Assembly (NCBI RefSeq): GCF_036867135.1
Contig: NZ_JBAJIJ010000003.1
Location: 86,480 to 150,479, forward strand
Reading direction: 5' to 3'
From: Aeromicrobium sp. Sec7.5
GTDB lineage: Bacteria; Actinomycetota; Actinomycetes; Propionibacteriales; Nocardioidaceae
DNA: 64,000 nt
Below are positions 54,277-62,937 of this stretch, one piece after another. The notes under the pieces are model-generated. The model did not search any database. It saw only the letters and a program-made list of their open reading frames with translations, and was not told the DNA's origin. Numbering within the stretch: the first letter of the stretch is position 1; each line of letters begins with the position of its first letter. A program made the position numbers and the translations under genes.

Positions 54277-55254
54277 TCATAGTGACGACCAGCGCCGCCG
54301 CGCCGCATGCTGACGCCACTTGTACGTCGCCGCTGACGCCGGCCCGCGCTCCCGCGCATAGGCCCTCAAGACGGCCGCCGCATCACGCACTCGCGCAGCA
54401 CGAAGGGCGGTGGGAGAGGGGCTGTGTGGCGCTTCCGCCAGCTCGACCGAGAACCCAGCACGCTGCATCTGCGTGAAGCAGATCTGCTCGACGCGACGCG
54501 CCGCAGCTGGCGCAACGGCCGATCGCCAGTCATCGTCGACCCGACTGATGCCGCGCAGCCCCGCCGCCGATCCCCACCGCTCTCCGGTGGAGATCGACGC
54601 AAAGTCCACGTCCGCCCCTGGGAGGCCGAGCCATGAGGTCACGCGGTCAAGGACGGCTGCTGGGGTGGCAACGAGATCGGCATAGTGGACCGTCAAGATC
54701 GCAGATTGACCATCCACGGCCTCCTGCTCCTGCACAGCTGCGACACAGTCGCGCCAGACCATCGCTGATCGGATGACTGATCGACCCCATGCGCGCTGCA
54801 TGGAGTCGACGGTGGTGCGGGGATCCCGCAGGACATGCAGGAACCGGGCCTGCGGCCAGATCTGGAGGATTCTCCGGACCAGCAGGGCATTGTCGGGTGT
54901 CTTGTCTCCCCAGAACACTGGTGTTGTCCGCTGCTCCTGAGTGGCGAACAGGAGAACCAGCCGCTGGAAGGAACTCGCAGCGTCACCTTCCACGATGGCT
55001 TCCGCCACTTCCGCATCGCCAGGCCACAGACCCTTGTCGACCGCGTGGAACCCAAAGGCAGAGTCCCGCACCGCGGCGGAGACGTCGGCGTCGGCCGCCC
55101 CGCGATCCACGGCGTCGAGGAACTCCCTCAGCACCTGAAACTCGTCAGGAAGGAGGTAGATGGCCTCCACCGACCGCAGAACTTCACGCATCAGCGTCGT
55201 GCCGCTCCGCGGAGCTCCGACGACGAAGAGCGGGCCGCCGGCAGGCGGCGTCAT
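54277..55254 (-). CDS. Sulfotransferase
   Basis: A 325-aa PAPS-dependent sulfotransferase with 5'-phosphosulfate loop LFVVGAPRSGTTLMREVLRS and 3'-phosphate segment HVLRDPRTTVDSMQRAWG. LLPDEFQVLREFLD near residue 40 fits the acceptor side; C-terminal basic tail (TYKWRQHAARRRW). ATG 55254 overlaps the upstream stop (ATGA), supporting translational coupling; ATG 55266 would add four residues. Confidence 0.9.
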   Translation of the reverse strand: MTPPAGGPLFVVGAPRSGTTLMREVLRSVEAIYLLPDEFQVLREFLDAVDRGAADADVSAAVRDSAFGFHAVDKGLWPGDAEVAEAIVEGDAASSFQRLVLLFATQEQRTTPVFWGDKTPDNALLVRRILQIWPQARFLHVLRDPRTTVDSMQRAWGRSVIRSAMVWRDCVAAVQEQEAVDGQSAILTVHYADLVATPAAVLDRVTSWLGLPGADVDFASISTGERWGSAAGLRGISRVDDDWRSAVAPAAARRVEQICFTQMQRAGFSVELAEAPHSPSPTALRAARVRDAAAVLRAYARERGPASAATYKWRQHAARRRWSSL

Positions 55255-56033
55255 TCCAGCATCCATGCGTACGGGGTACCGATGAATGCGCGGCTGAGAT
55301 CTTCGAAGTTCCCGACGGATTGCGCGACGGTGCGGCCACCCGTCTTCACCGTGTCAGACTTCAGCTCTCGTCGGTCCAGGCCGAGAAAGCCCTGGATGCG
55401 CAAGTCAAGGGGTTCGTCATCGACCTGGGCCCCAGCTCGCTCCGCAGAGATGCCCATGATGTCCGATTCGTACCAGATCGACATGCTGGCGCGAGCGTCG
55501 CACCACGCGGCAAACCGCGTCTGTTCGGCATCTCGACGCTGCACGAACTCGAGCGCCAGCTGGGGCTTGACGATGGTCGGTGCAAAGGTGACGGGAGCTC
55601 GCGAGTGCGCGGAACTGGCACCGAGAGTGCGCTGTCGTTCCCTCATCTGAGTGAGCGAAACGTACTGCTGGAGAATGTTCGCCCGACGTACGTGGATGAC
55701 CGACACGGACAGATCTTCCATGAATCGCATCACCCGGCGATTGACCTGGTTGTACATCACACGCACCCCTGCGACGCCCGTTTCGGGCGAGTCGACGGCC
55801 CGCCGCAGCACGCGCTGGGGCCGCAGAGCACTGCCGGAGAGAACGTGCTGCCAGGCGTGGCGCAGGAGCCGTTGACGGGCCAGCGGCCCCGGGAACCCCA
55901 CCGCCGTGGGGCCGTCCATGCCGAGCAGCACCTCCCCGTAGCAGTGCGCGTCCGGGTGGGACGAGATCAGCTCCTGCAGGTACACGGTTCCTGCACGCTG
56001 ACTTCCCAAGATGAGGAAAGGCCGTGGTTTCAT
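55251..56033 (-). CDS. Sulfotransferase (Stf0-like)
   Basis: A 260-aa sulfotransferase: PFLILGSQRAGTVYLQELISSHPDAHCYGEVLL contains the PAPS loop and the HCYGE segment seen in Stf0-type enzymes; VSVIHVRRANILQQYVSLTQ is the 3'-phosphate contact. Stf0 relatives sulfate trehalose and other glycans. ATG 56033 follows GAGGAG and overlaps the polymerase stop (ATGA). It is the first of three consecutive sulfotransferases after the polymerase in the operon. Confidence 0.88.
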   Translation of the reverse strand: MKPRPFLILGSQRAGTVYLQELISSHPDAHCYGEVLLGMDGPTAVGFPGPLARQRLLRHAWQHVLSGSALRPQRVLRRAVDSPETGVAGVRVMYNQVNRRVMRFMEDLSVSVIHVRRANILQQYVSLTQMRERQRTLGASSAHSRAPVTFAPTIVKPQLALEFVQRRDAEQTRFAAWCDARASMSIWYESDIMGISAERAGAQVDDEPLDLRIQGFLGLDRRELKSDTVKTGGRTVAQSVGNFEDLSRAFIGTPYAWMLE

Positions 56034-57337
56034 CGGGTTGCTCCTCGATTGCCGGAAGGCCGCGTGCGGCGATCGCCGCGCTCTGCAACCTCGGAGTGCG
56101 GATTCTCGAGGCCTTCTCGCCGTCGCCTCAGCTCGTAGAAAATCGCAAGCAACGCGATGCCCACCAGCATTCCCCGCTCGATCCCCAGCGGATTCCACAC
56201 GATCTCCGTGACCCCCATCACCAGAACCGCGACGATGACCGCCACGTGGGCACCGTCCTCCCTCCTGGATGAGACCTCAGCCAGAGCGACCGTGAGCGCC
56301 CCGACAAACAGCAGGAGTGAGAACACCCCAGCGGAGTACACGAACAGGAAGTACTGGCTGTGCATGTAGCTGCGATCCAACGCATCGATGCTCCAGCTGT
56401 CGAGTCCTCGACCGAGCAGCCATTGATCCCCCAGCGCCATGCGACCAAAGCTCCAGATGATGCCGCGATTCGAGAACTCGGAAGGTGATGCTGAGTAGAC
56501 CAAGTGCATGCCAAGGGCTGCGACTACGGTCGGCAGCAGGACCAACAAGGCTCTCGCCAAACGGACAAGGTCCCGCGGGAAAAAGCGCCAGACGACGATC
56601 ACCACGAGACCGCAGGCGACCGAGATCTGCGAGGTCCGACTCTCCGTCGCGTACAGCACGAACGCCCCGAGTATCCAGACCGAGTAGCGCAGCCGCCGGT
56701 CCGCACTGTTGAAGATGAGCAGGATCGCGATGACCGCGAGGAATCCGAAGGCGTTCTCGTTGTCGAACGGCCCGCGGACCTGGAACCCGAACGGTCCACA
56801 CTTGAACTGCGAGCACGCGCGCGTGGGCTCTGGAGAAATCCACGACGACAGCGCGGAAAGTCCGAACGCCAGAGCAGTGGCCGCCGACAGGACTGGCATC
56901 GCGATCGACTGCGATCGGGTGAGGTAGACGAGGCCCGCCGCCGCCGCTACCGCAAGTAGCCGCACGAGAAGCTCGCCGAACCCGCGGTTGGACACCGAGA
57001 CAAGATTGACCACGAACATCACGACGACAACGGCGAGAATGAGGGACGCCGGGGAGATGCCGCGGTTTCGCGAGCTGTTCACCTGCGCTTCCTCGCTGGT
57101 GCGAACGATGCACATCACCAGGACCAGGCCGAGAACCAGGACTTGCGTCACCGTGGCAGCGGCGCCTCCCAGCAACAGCGCGCCGACGTACGACGGTCCG
57201 AGCTGGCTCACAGCGACGAGCAGTGCGAGGAGCATGGTCTGCACGGGAGATATCGCCCGGTCGCGACGGAGCGCCATCACGCTCTGGGCGATGACGACCA
57301 GACCTAACAGTCCAATGACCAATACCGGGAACGCCAC
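56030..57337 (-). CDS. O-antigen ligase/polymerase-type membrane protein (Wzy/WaaL-like)
   Basis: A 435-aa protein with about eleven to twelve helices and a large external loop (SSWISPEPTRACSQFKCGPFGFQVRGPFDNENAFGF). RGPFDNENAFGFLAVI and GRGLDSWSIDALDR are typical of the O-antigen ligase/polymerase (Wzy_C) superfamily. It would polymerise repeat units or ligate the glycan on the outer face of the membrane. GTG 57337 is 30 bases after the cysN stop, so it is probably expressed together with sulfate activation genes. Confidence 0.87.
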   Translation of the reverse strand: MAFPVLVIGLLGLVVIAQSVMALRRDRAISPVQTMLLALLVAVSQLGPSYVGALLLGGAAATVTQVLVLGLVLVMCIVRTSEEAQVNSSRNRGISPASLILAVVVVMFVVNLVSVSNRGFGELLVRLLAVAAAAGLVYLTRSQSIAMPVLSAATALAFGLSALSSWISPEPTRACSQFKCGPFGFQVRGPFDNENAFGFLAVIAILLIFNSADRRLRYSVWILGAFVLYATESRTSQISVACGLVVIVVWRFFPRDLVRLARALLVLLPTVVAALGMHLVYSASPSEFSNRGIIWSFGRMALGDQWLLGRGLDSWSIDALDRSYMHSQYFLFVYSAGVFSLLLFVGALTVALAEVSSRREDGAHVAVIVAVLVMGVTEIVWNPLGIERGMLVGIALLAIFYELRRRREGLENPHSEVAERGDRRTRPSGNRGATR

Positions 57338-57367
57338 GTCAGACCTCCGACCTGCCCGAGCGAGCGC

Positions 57368-58633
57368 TCAGCCGTTGATCATGCCGGCGCCGACGGTGAC
57401 GCCAGTCGCCTCGTCGATCAGGATGAACGAACCTGTCGTGCGGTTCTTCGAGTACGGATCGACCAGCAACGGCACCGTGGTGCGCAGGTGAACACGGCCG
57501 ATCTCGTTGACGCCGAGCTCGCTCGCGTCGGAGTCCCGATGCAGCGTGTTGACGTCGAGCCGGTACTGGATGTCCTTGACCACAGCGCGGCCCGTGCGGG
57601 TCGTGTGCTTGATCGCGAGCTTCTGTCCGTTGACCAAGGGCTTCGTGGTCATCCACGACACCATGGCGTCGATGTCTTGGCTCGGCTCTGGTGCGTTGTT
57701 GACGCGAGCGATCATGTCACCGCGCGAGACATCGACGTCGTCCTCGAGCCGAATGGTCACCGACATGGGCGGGAAAGCCTGGTCGACCTCACGATCGAAC
57801 AGGTCGATGCCCGCGATCCGCGACGTCATGCCGCTCGGCAGGACGATGACCTCGTCACCGGGCTTCAGGACACCGCCCGCAACCATGCCGCCGTACCCGC
57901 GGTAATCGTGGTGCTCGTCCGACTTCGGTCGCACGACGTACTGCACCGGGAAGCGCACATCGACGAGGTCGCGGTCGGAGGCCACGTGCACGTGCTCGAG
58001 GTGATGCATCAACGTCGGCCCGGCGTACCACGGCGTGTGCTCCGACCGATTCACGACGTTGTCACCCTGCAGGGCCGAGATCGGGATGACTTCGAGGTCG
58101 GGGATGTTGAGCTTCGTGGCGAACTGCGTGAACTCGGCGTGGATGTTGCGGAAGACGTCCTCGGAGAAATCGACCAGGTCCATCTTGTTGATCGCGAGCA
58201 CGAGGTGCGGTACCCGCAACAAAGAAAGCAGCACGGCGTGTCGGCGCGACTGCTCGGTGAGCCCCTGCCTCGCATCCACCAGCACCAGGCCGAGGTCGGC
58301 CGTCGAGGCGCCCGTCACCATGTTGCGCGTGTACTGCACGTGCCCCGGGGTGTCGGCGATGATGAATTTGCGATTCGGCGTCGCGAAGTAGCGGTAGGCC
58401 ACGTCGATCGTGATGCCCTGCTCACGCTCGGACCGCAGCCCGTCCGTGAGCAGCGCCAGGTCGGTGTAGTCGAAGCCCTTGGCCTGGCTCGTGGCCTCGA
58501 CAGCCTCCAGCTGATCCTCGAAGATCGACTTGGAGTCCAGCAACAGTCGGCCGATCAGCGTCGACTTTCCGTCGTCGACTGATCCCGCAGTCGCGAAGCG
58601 CAACAGGTCCATGCGTTCCAAGGCGGAGCTCAT
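57368..58633 (-). CDS. cysN: Sulfate adenylyltransferase subunit 1 (GTPase)
   Basis: A 421-aa EF-Tu-like GTPase that drives ATP sulfurylase. G motifs: GSVDDGKSTLIGRL (G1), GITIDVAYRYF (G2), DTPGHVQYTRNMVTGAS (G3), NKMDLVDF (G4), SALQGDNV (G5); domains 2 and 3 follow. No fused APS kinase domain; length is standard CysN. ATG 58633 overlaps the TGA of the permease-CysD gene by one base (TGATG). Its downstream neighbours are polymerase and sulfotransferases, not sulfate-reduction genes. Confidence 0.95.
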   Translation of the reverse strand: MSSALERMDLLRFATAGSVDDGKSTLIGRLLLDSKSIFEDQLEAVEATSQAKGFDYTDLALLTDGLRSEREQGITIDVAYRYFATPNRKFIIADTPGHVQYTRNMVTGASTADLGLVLVDARQGLTEQSRRHAVLLSLLRVPHLVLAINKMDLVDFSEDVFRNIHAEFTQFATKLNIPDLEVIPISALQGDNVVNRSEHTPWYAGPTLMHHLEHVHVASDRDLVDVRFPVQYVVRPKSDEHHDYRGYGGMVAGGVLKPGDEVIVLPSGMTSRIAGIDLFDREVDQAFPPMSVTIRLEDDVDVSRGDMIARVNNAPEPSQDIDAMVSWMTTKPLVNGQKLAIKHTTRTGRAVVKDIQYRLDVNTLHRDSDASELGVNEIGRVHLRTTVPLLVDPYSKNRTTGSFILIDEATGVTVGAGMING

Positions 58634-60582
58634 CAGAAGTAGCCTTCCTTCTTGCGGTCTTCCATGGCGGCCTCCGAGAACCGATCGTCGCCGCGGGTCG
58701 CGCCACGCTCGGTGACCCGGGCCACGGCGACCTCCTCGATGATTTCTTCGATCGTCGAGGCCGTGGACTCCACACACCCGGTCAGAGTGAGGTCGCCGAC
58801 GGTGCGGAACCGCACGGTTCGCTCCTCCGCGACCTCGCCGGCCCGCAGTGGGTTGAACTCCGACTCGCTCAACAGCATGCCGTCACGCTCGAAGACGCGG
58901 CGCTGGTGTGAGTGGTAGATCTCCGGGATGTCGATGCCCTCGCGGCCGATGTACGCCCAGATGTCGAGCTCGGTCCAGTTGGAGATCGGGAAGATGCGCA
59001 TGTGCTCGCCGGCATGGATGCGGCCGTTGTAGAGGCTCCAGAGCTCTGGACGCTGCATCTTCGGGTCCCACTGGCCGAACTCGTCGCGGTGTGAGTAGAC
59101 GCGTTCCTTGGCGCGCGCCTTCTCCTCGTCGCGTCGGCCTCCCCCGAAGGCTGCCGTGAACCCGCCGGCCTCGAGGGCGGCGAGCAGGGTGCCGATCTGC
59201 ATGCGGTTGCGGCTCGTCTTGCCGTCATCGACGACATCGCCGGCAGCGATCGCGTCGTCGACGCTCGCCACGATGAGCTTGACGCCCAGGCGACTGACCC
59301 AGCGATCGCGGCACGCCAGCACCTCGGGGAAGTCGAAGCCCGTGTCGACCTGCAGGACCGGGAAGGGGATCTTGGCCGGGTAGAAGGCCTTCTCGGCCAG
59401 TCGCATCATGACGATCGAGTCCTTGCCGCCGGAGAACATCAGCACCGGCTTCTCGAACTCGGCCGCGACCTCGCGGAAAATGTGGATCGACTCGGCTTCC
59501 AGCTGATCGAGCTGGCTGAGCCGGTAGTCGGGGTGCGTCGCTGTCATCGAGCTCTCTCCTGGTCGACCGTCCGGGTCATCGTAGTTCGCCGCGGACACGA
59601 AGGATGCGGCCACTGACGTGGCCTCGGATACACGCCGCGCCTCGGCCCGCGCAGCCGCGCGCGACTCCAGGCGCCAGGCGCCGCTGTTGTTGTCGAAGGC
59701 GGGCACTCCACTGATCTGCCGCATGTATCCCCACACCAGAGGGCCGAGGAGCAACATGGCAGCCCCCAGGATGCCCACATACTCCGGCGCGAGACCCAGC
59801 AGCTTCATTCCGGTCAGCGTCAGCACGATCACGATGCCTCGGCGAATCACCTGCTGCTTGATCCATGGCGCCATGCGGGCACCCAGGTAGGTGCCTGGCG
59901 AACCACCCACGATGAGAGGGATCAGGACCTCCCAGTCGACACCGGTCGTCACGACGTGACCGACCGCCGCAGCCAACACCAGAGGCACTGCCTGCACCAG
60001 GTCCGTTCCCACGAGCTTGAGTGCCGACATCGTGGGATACAGGAGCAGCAGAGCCACCATGATGAGCGATCCGGAGCCGACGCTCGTGATGCCCACGAGC
60101 AGACCACCGAAAGCGCCCACGAGCACCGTCGGCACGGCCCGGAACTGCATCTCCTGGTCACGCGCCAGGTTCCCCTTGGCGACCAACTTGAGCTGCAACA
60201 GAATCCTCAGCGTGTACGAGGCTGCCGCAAAGAGCAGGGCGACGCCGATGGCCTTGAGGAGGAACTCCTCGGTGTCCTCGCCGCCGAACTGCTGCACGAG
60301 GTGCCCACCGGCCAGGGCGAAGGGAACCGATCCGATCATCAGGTATCCGGCAAGCCGCAGGTTCGGCTGGCCGTGCTTCCAGTGCACGCTGGCGCCGACC
60401 GTCTTGTTGACCGACGCGGCCACGAGATCGTTGGCCACGGCGGCGCTGGGGTTGACGCCGAGGAAGATCAGAGCCGGGGTCATGAGGGCTCCGCCGCCCA
60501 TGCCCGTCAGGCCGACCACGATGCCGACGCCAAAGCTGACGATGAGGACCAAGGTCGCATCGATCGTGAGGAGGTCGGGCAC
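58633..60582 (-). CDS. cysD: Fusion of TSUP/TauE-SafE-type permease with sulfate adenylyltransferase subunit 2 (CysD)
   Basis: One 649-codon open frame. Residues 1-290 form a TSUP permease of about eight helices (IVSFGVGIVVGLTGMGGGALMTPALIFLGVNPSAAVANDL and a second GxxVGxxSVGSGSLIMVALL repeat), likely moving sulfate or another sulfur oxyanion. A 55-residue hydrophilic linker leads to residues 346-649, a complete CysD with PP-loop FSGGKDSIVMMRLAEKA and FGGGRRDEEKARAKERV. No stop separates them, yet an ATG at 59547 with AGGAGAG upstream could start CysD alone. GTG 60582 follows GAGGGAG. Translation may give both fused and free CysD. Confidence 0.88.
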   Translation of the reverse strand: MPDLLTIDATLVLIVSFGVGIVVGLTGMGGGALMTPALIFLGVNPSAAVANDLVAASVNKTVGASVHWKHGQPNLRLAGYLMIGSVPFALAGGHLVQQFGGEDTEEFLLKAIGVALLFAAASYTLRILLQLKLVAKGNLARDQEMQFRAVPTVLVGAFGGLLVGITSVGSGSLIMVALLLLYPTMSALKLVGTDLVQAVPLVLAAAVGHVVTTGVDWEVLIPLIVGGSPGTYLGARMAPWIKQQVIRRGIVIVLTLTGMKLLGLAPEYVGILGAAMLLLGPLVWGYMRQISGVPAFDNNSGAWRLESRAAARAEARRVSEATSVAASFVSAANYDDPDGRPGESSMTATHPDYRLSQLDQLEAESIHIFREVAAEFEKPVLMFSGGKDSIVMMRLAEKAFYPAKIPFPVLQVDTGFDFPEVLACRDRWVSRLGVKLIVASVDDAIAAGDVVDDGKTSRNRMQIGTLLAALEAGGFTAAFGGGRRDEEKARAKERVYSHRDEFGQWDPKMQRPELWSLYNGRIHAGEHMRIFPISNWTELDIWAYIGREGIDIPEIYHSHQRRVFERDGMLLSESEFNPLRAGEVAEERTVRFRTVGDLTLTGCVESTASTIEEIIEEVAVARVTERGATRGDDRFSEAAMEDRKKEGYF

Positions 60583-60731
60583 GCGAGGCTCCCTCAGCCA
60601 GTGAGCAGGACACCTGAGCGTAGGCCCCGTCCCCGGTCACGGTGGCCAAATGATCGGACCCGTAACGAGATCGACTCAAACTCGTTGCACGACGTCCGCC
60701 TGATGCCTCATTTTGGACCCCGCCGCGGCGA

Positions 60732-60737
60732 TAGGCT
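60732..60737 (+). promoter_or_regulatory. Putative -10 element TAGGCT of cysQ
   Basis: Ends 6 nt before GTG 60744; leaderless spacing. The 161-base divergent region to the permease-cysD gene also holds an AACGAG/CTCGTT inverted repeat near 60663-60685. Confidence 0.4.
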
Positions 60738-60743
60738 CGCCGC

Positions 60744-61517
60744 GTGACCTTCGATCCCCCAGCTCCCCCACCTGTCGCCGACGACCACGCGCTCGCGGCC
60801 TGGTTGGCCACCCAGGCCGGCCAGCGACTGATGGCCGTGCGAGCCGAGGGTCTGCAGGGCAAAGACCTGAAGGACGCTGGCGACCTGGCTGCCCACGAGC
60901 TGCTGATTCACCTGATCGGCGAGCACCGCCCCGCAGACGCCGTGCTCTCGGAAGAGGGCAAGGACGACCGAGCCCGACTCGAGGCCCACCGGGTCTGGAT
61001 CATCGACCCGCTCGACGGAACCCGTGAATTCTCGGAAGTCCCCCGCGACGACTGGGCCGTGCACGTAGCCCTGTGGGAGCGAGGGAAGCTGACGGCAGGC
61101 GCCGTGGTGCAGCCCGCGCTGGGCGAGACTTTTCACACCGGCGCTCCCCGGGTGTTGCCGCCGCGGCAGCCCGGCCCACCGCGCATCGCCGTGTCCCGCA
61201 GCCGACCGCCGGCGTTCGTGCAGGCGTTGGCCGCGAGCATCGACGCCGAGCTCGTCCCGATGGGGTCGGCCGGAGTCAAGGTCATGAGCGTGGTCCGCGA
61301 CCTGACCGATGCTTACGTGCATGCCGGCGGCCAGTTTGAATGGGACTCAGCGGCTCCAGTGGCTGTCGCTGCGGCCTGCGGCCTGCACACCTCACGCGCC
61401 GATGGCAGTCCTCTGCTCTACAACCAGTCCGACGTCTACCTCCCGGACCTGGTGGTCTGCCGCCCGGAGTTCGCGGCAGGAATCCTGTCGTTCATCGCCG
61501 ACAACGGAGCTGACTAG
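60744..61517 (+). CDS. cysQ: 3'(2'),5'-bisphosphate nucleotidase (PAP phosphatase)
   Basis: A 257-aa inositol-monophosphatase-fold enzyme: SEEGKDDRARL, the metal-site motif WIIDPLDGTREFSE and WDSAAPVAVAAACGLH are complete. CysQ hydrolyses 3'-phosphoadenosine 5'-phosphate, the product inhibitor released by sulfotransferases, to AMP. Its placement beside sulfotransferase genes indicates a need to clear PAP. GTG 60744 is set by the TAGGCT element 6 nt upstream. Confidence 0.93.
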   Translation: MTFDPPAPPPVADDHALAAWLATQAGQRLMAVRAEGLQGKDLKDAGDLAAHELLIHLIGEHRPADAVLSEEGKDDRARLEAHRVWIIDPLDGTREFSEVPRDDWAVHVALWERGKLTAGAVVQPALGETFHTGAPRVLPPRQPGPPRIAVSRSRPPAFVQALAASIDAELVPMGSAGVKVMSVVRDLTDAYVHAGGQFEWDSAAPVAVAAACGLHTSRADGSPLLYNQSDVYLPDLVVCRPEFAAGILSFIADNGAD

Positions 61518-61532
61518 AAGGTCGGAGGGCAC

Positions 61533-62702
61533 TCAGCGAAGGTCGATGAGCTTGCGCGACGCAAGCGCCCCCAGCAGCTCGCCTAGAGCGCCTTCGATCG
61601 TCCGTCCCGTCGTGTCGATCCTGACGTCCGCATCCATGGGGACCTCGTACGGAGACGAGATCCCGGTGAACTCAGGGATTAAGCCTGCACGTGCCTTGGC
61701 GTAGAGGCCCTTGCGATCGCGTCGCTCACATTCCTCCAAGGGCGTCGACACATGGACGAGGAAGAAGGCACCACCAGCGTCTCCCGCCATCTCACGCACT
61801 TGCTGTCGGACCCGGTCGAAGGGTGCGATGGGGCTGCACACCGCCATGCCGCCGTGGTGGGCGATCTGCGCCGCCACCCAGCCGAGCCGCTTGACGTTGA
61901 TGTCGCGGTCCTCCTTGGAGAACGTGAGGCCCTGCGACAGGTTCCGGCGGACCACGTCACCGTCCAGCGAGGTCACGGTGCGGCGCCCGTCCTCGAGGAC
62001 GCGATCCATGAGCGCGCGTGCCAGCGTGGACTTGCCACTTCCCGACAGGCCAGTGAAGAACACCACCACGCCACCCCGCACGGACTCGGGCCGAGCGCCC
62101 TCGACGATCTCCCAGACCTCACCGGAGTAGGTTCCCTGCGCCGGCTCGACCACCGTGAGCTCGTCGTCGCCCACGAAGGACGACACGACCTCGGCGTTGA
62201 TGTCGTCTCGCGGCGCCAGCGGGACCGCCACCACCCGATCGGTGTGCGCCAGGCACGTCCGCAGCAGGATGGCAGGCGCGACCGACGATGCGCGGTGACC
62301 CACCAGTGCCACCAGGACGGTGTCGTCGAACGGTCCGAGATCGGCCACCTGCTCGTCCGTGAGCGGCTCACGCACCACGACGAAGGAGCGGCCTCCGTAC
62401 GTGGCCCGGGCCTCGGCTGGTGCGAGATACAGGTGTCGGAACGGCCCGTACTCCGGAAGCTTCAGCGGAGTCACCTCACCGCTCGGCCATCTGACGCGCG
62501 CCAGCGGAAATCCCTCGGGATCGACCAGCTCGACCTCCCCGGCATCCGTGACCTCGGCTACCAGATCGTCAGGTAGTTCCAGCGTGACCGAGCTCCCTGG
62601 AGCGTTGAAACTGCGCGAGAGTGCACCCGTCAAGATCAGCTCGAGATCGTCGAGCTCTCTGCGACGCGGACAGTGCTGCGGCACCGGAATCAACGTGGTC
62701 AC
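61533..62702 (-). CDS. cysC: Adenylyl-sulfate kinase with degenerate ATP-sulfurylase-like N-terminus
   Basis: A 389-aa protein. Residues 210-389 are a full APS kinase: P-loop FFTGLSGSGKSTLARALMDRV, DGDVVRRNLSQGLTFSKEDRD and GLYAKARAGLIPEFTGISSPYE. Residues 1-205 resemble the N-terminal part of ATP sulfurylases (LDDLELILTGALS, ALVGHRASSVAPAILLRTCL) but the QxRN and HxxH active-site motifs are absent, so adenylyltransfer is left to CysDN. It phosphorylates APS to PAPS. GTG 62702; convergent with cysQ across 15 bases. Confidence 0.9.
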   Translation of the reverse strand: MTTLIPVPQHCPRRRELDDLELILTGALSRSFNAPGSSVTLELPDDLVAEVTDAGEVELVDPEGFPLARVRWPSGEVTPLKLPEYGPFRHLYLAPAEARATYGGRSFVVVREPLTDEQVADLGPFDDTVLVALVGHRASSVAPAILLRTCLAHTDRVVAVPLAPRDDINAEVVSSFVGDDELTVVEPAQGTYSGEVWEIVEGARPESVRGGVVVFFTGLSGSGKSTLARALMDRVLEDGRRTVTSLDGDVVRRNLSQGLTFSKEDRDINVKRLGWVAAQIAHHGGMAVCSPIAPFDRVRQQVREMAGDAGGAFFLVHVSTPLEECERRDRKGLYAKARAGLIPEFTGISSPYEVPMDADVRIDTTGRTIEGALGELLGALASRKLIDLR

Positions 62703-62937
62703 CCCATCCCCTCAGCACCCGCCTTGGGTGCGCGGCAACGGTAGTCCAGTGCCGGGCCGACCCGAGCCGAACCAGCAATGTTTACGTGCCTGTCACTCGA
62801 AGGGCCGCACAGACGCGGGCCCTGACAAGTCTGCTGCGGGTGACAGAGATGACCCTGTCCGGATCACAGGGACAACCTCCCGCCAACCCTGATGTCACCT
62901 ACAGTTGGCCGCACCGACGACCGGATAGGCCTCAACT

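Noticed and set aside
60676..60711. Short frame MRHQADVVQRV upstream of the permease-CysD gene, as a possible sulfur leader peptide
   Set aside because: It contains no Cys codons, no ribosome site and only a weak hairpin; not enough to call an attenuator.
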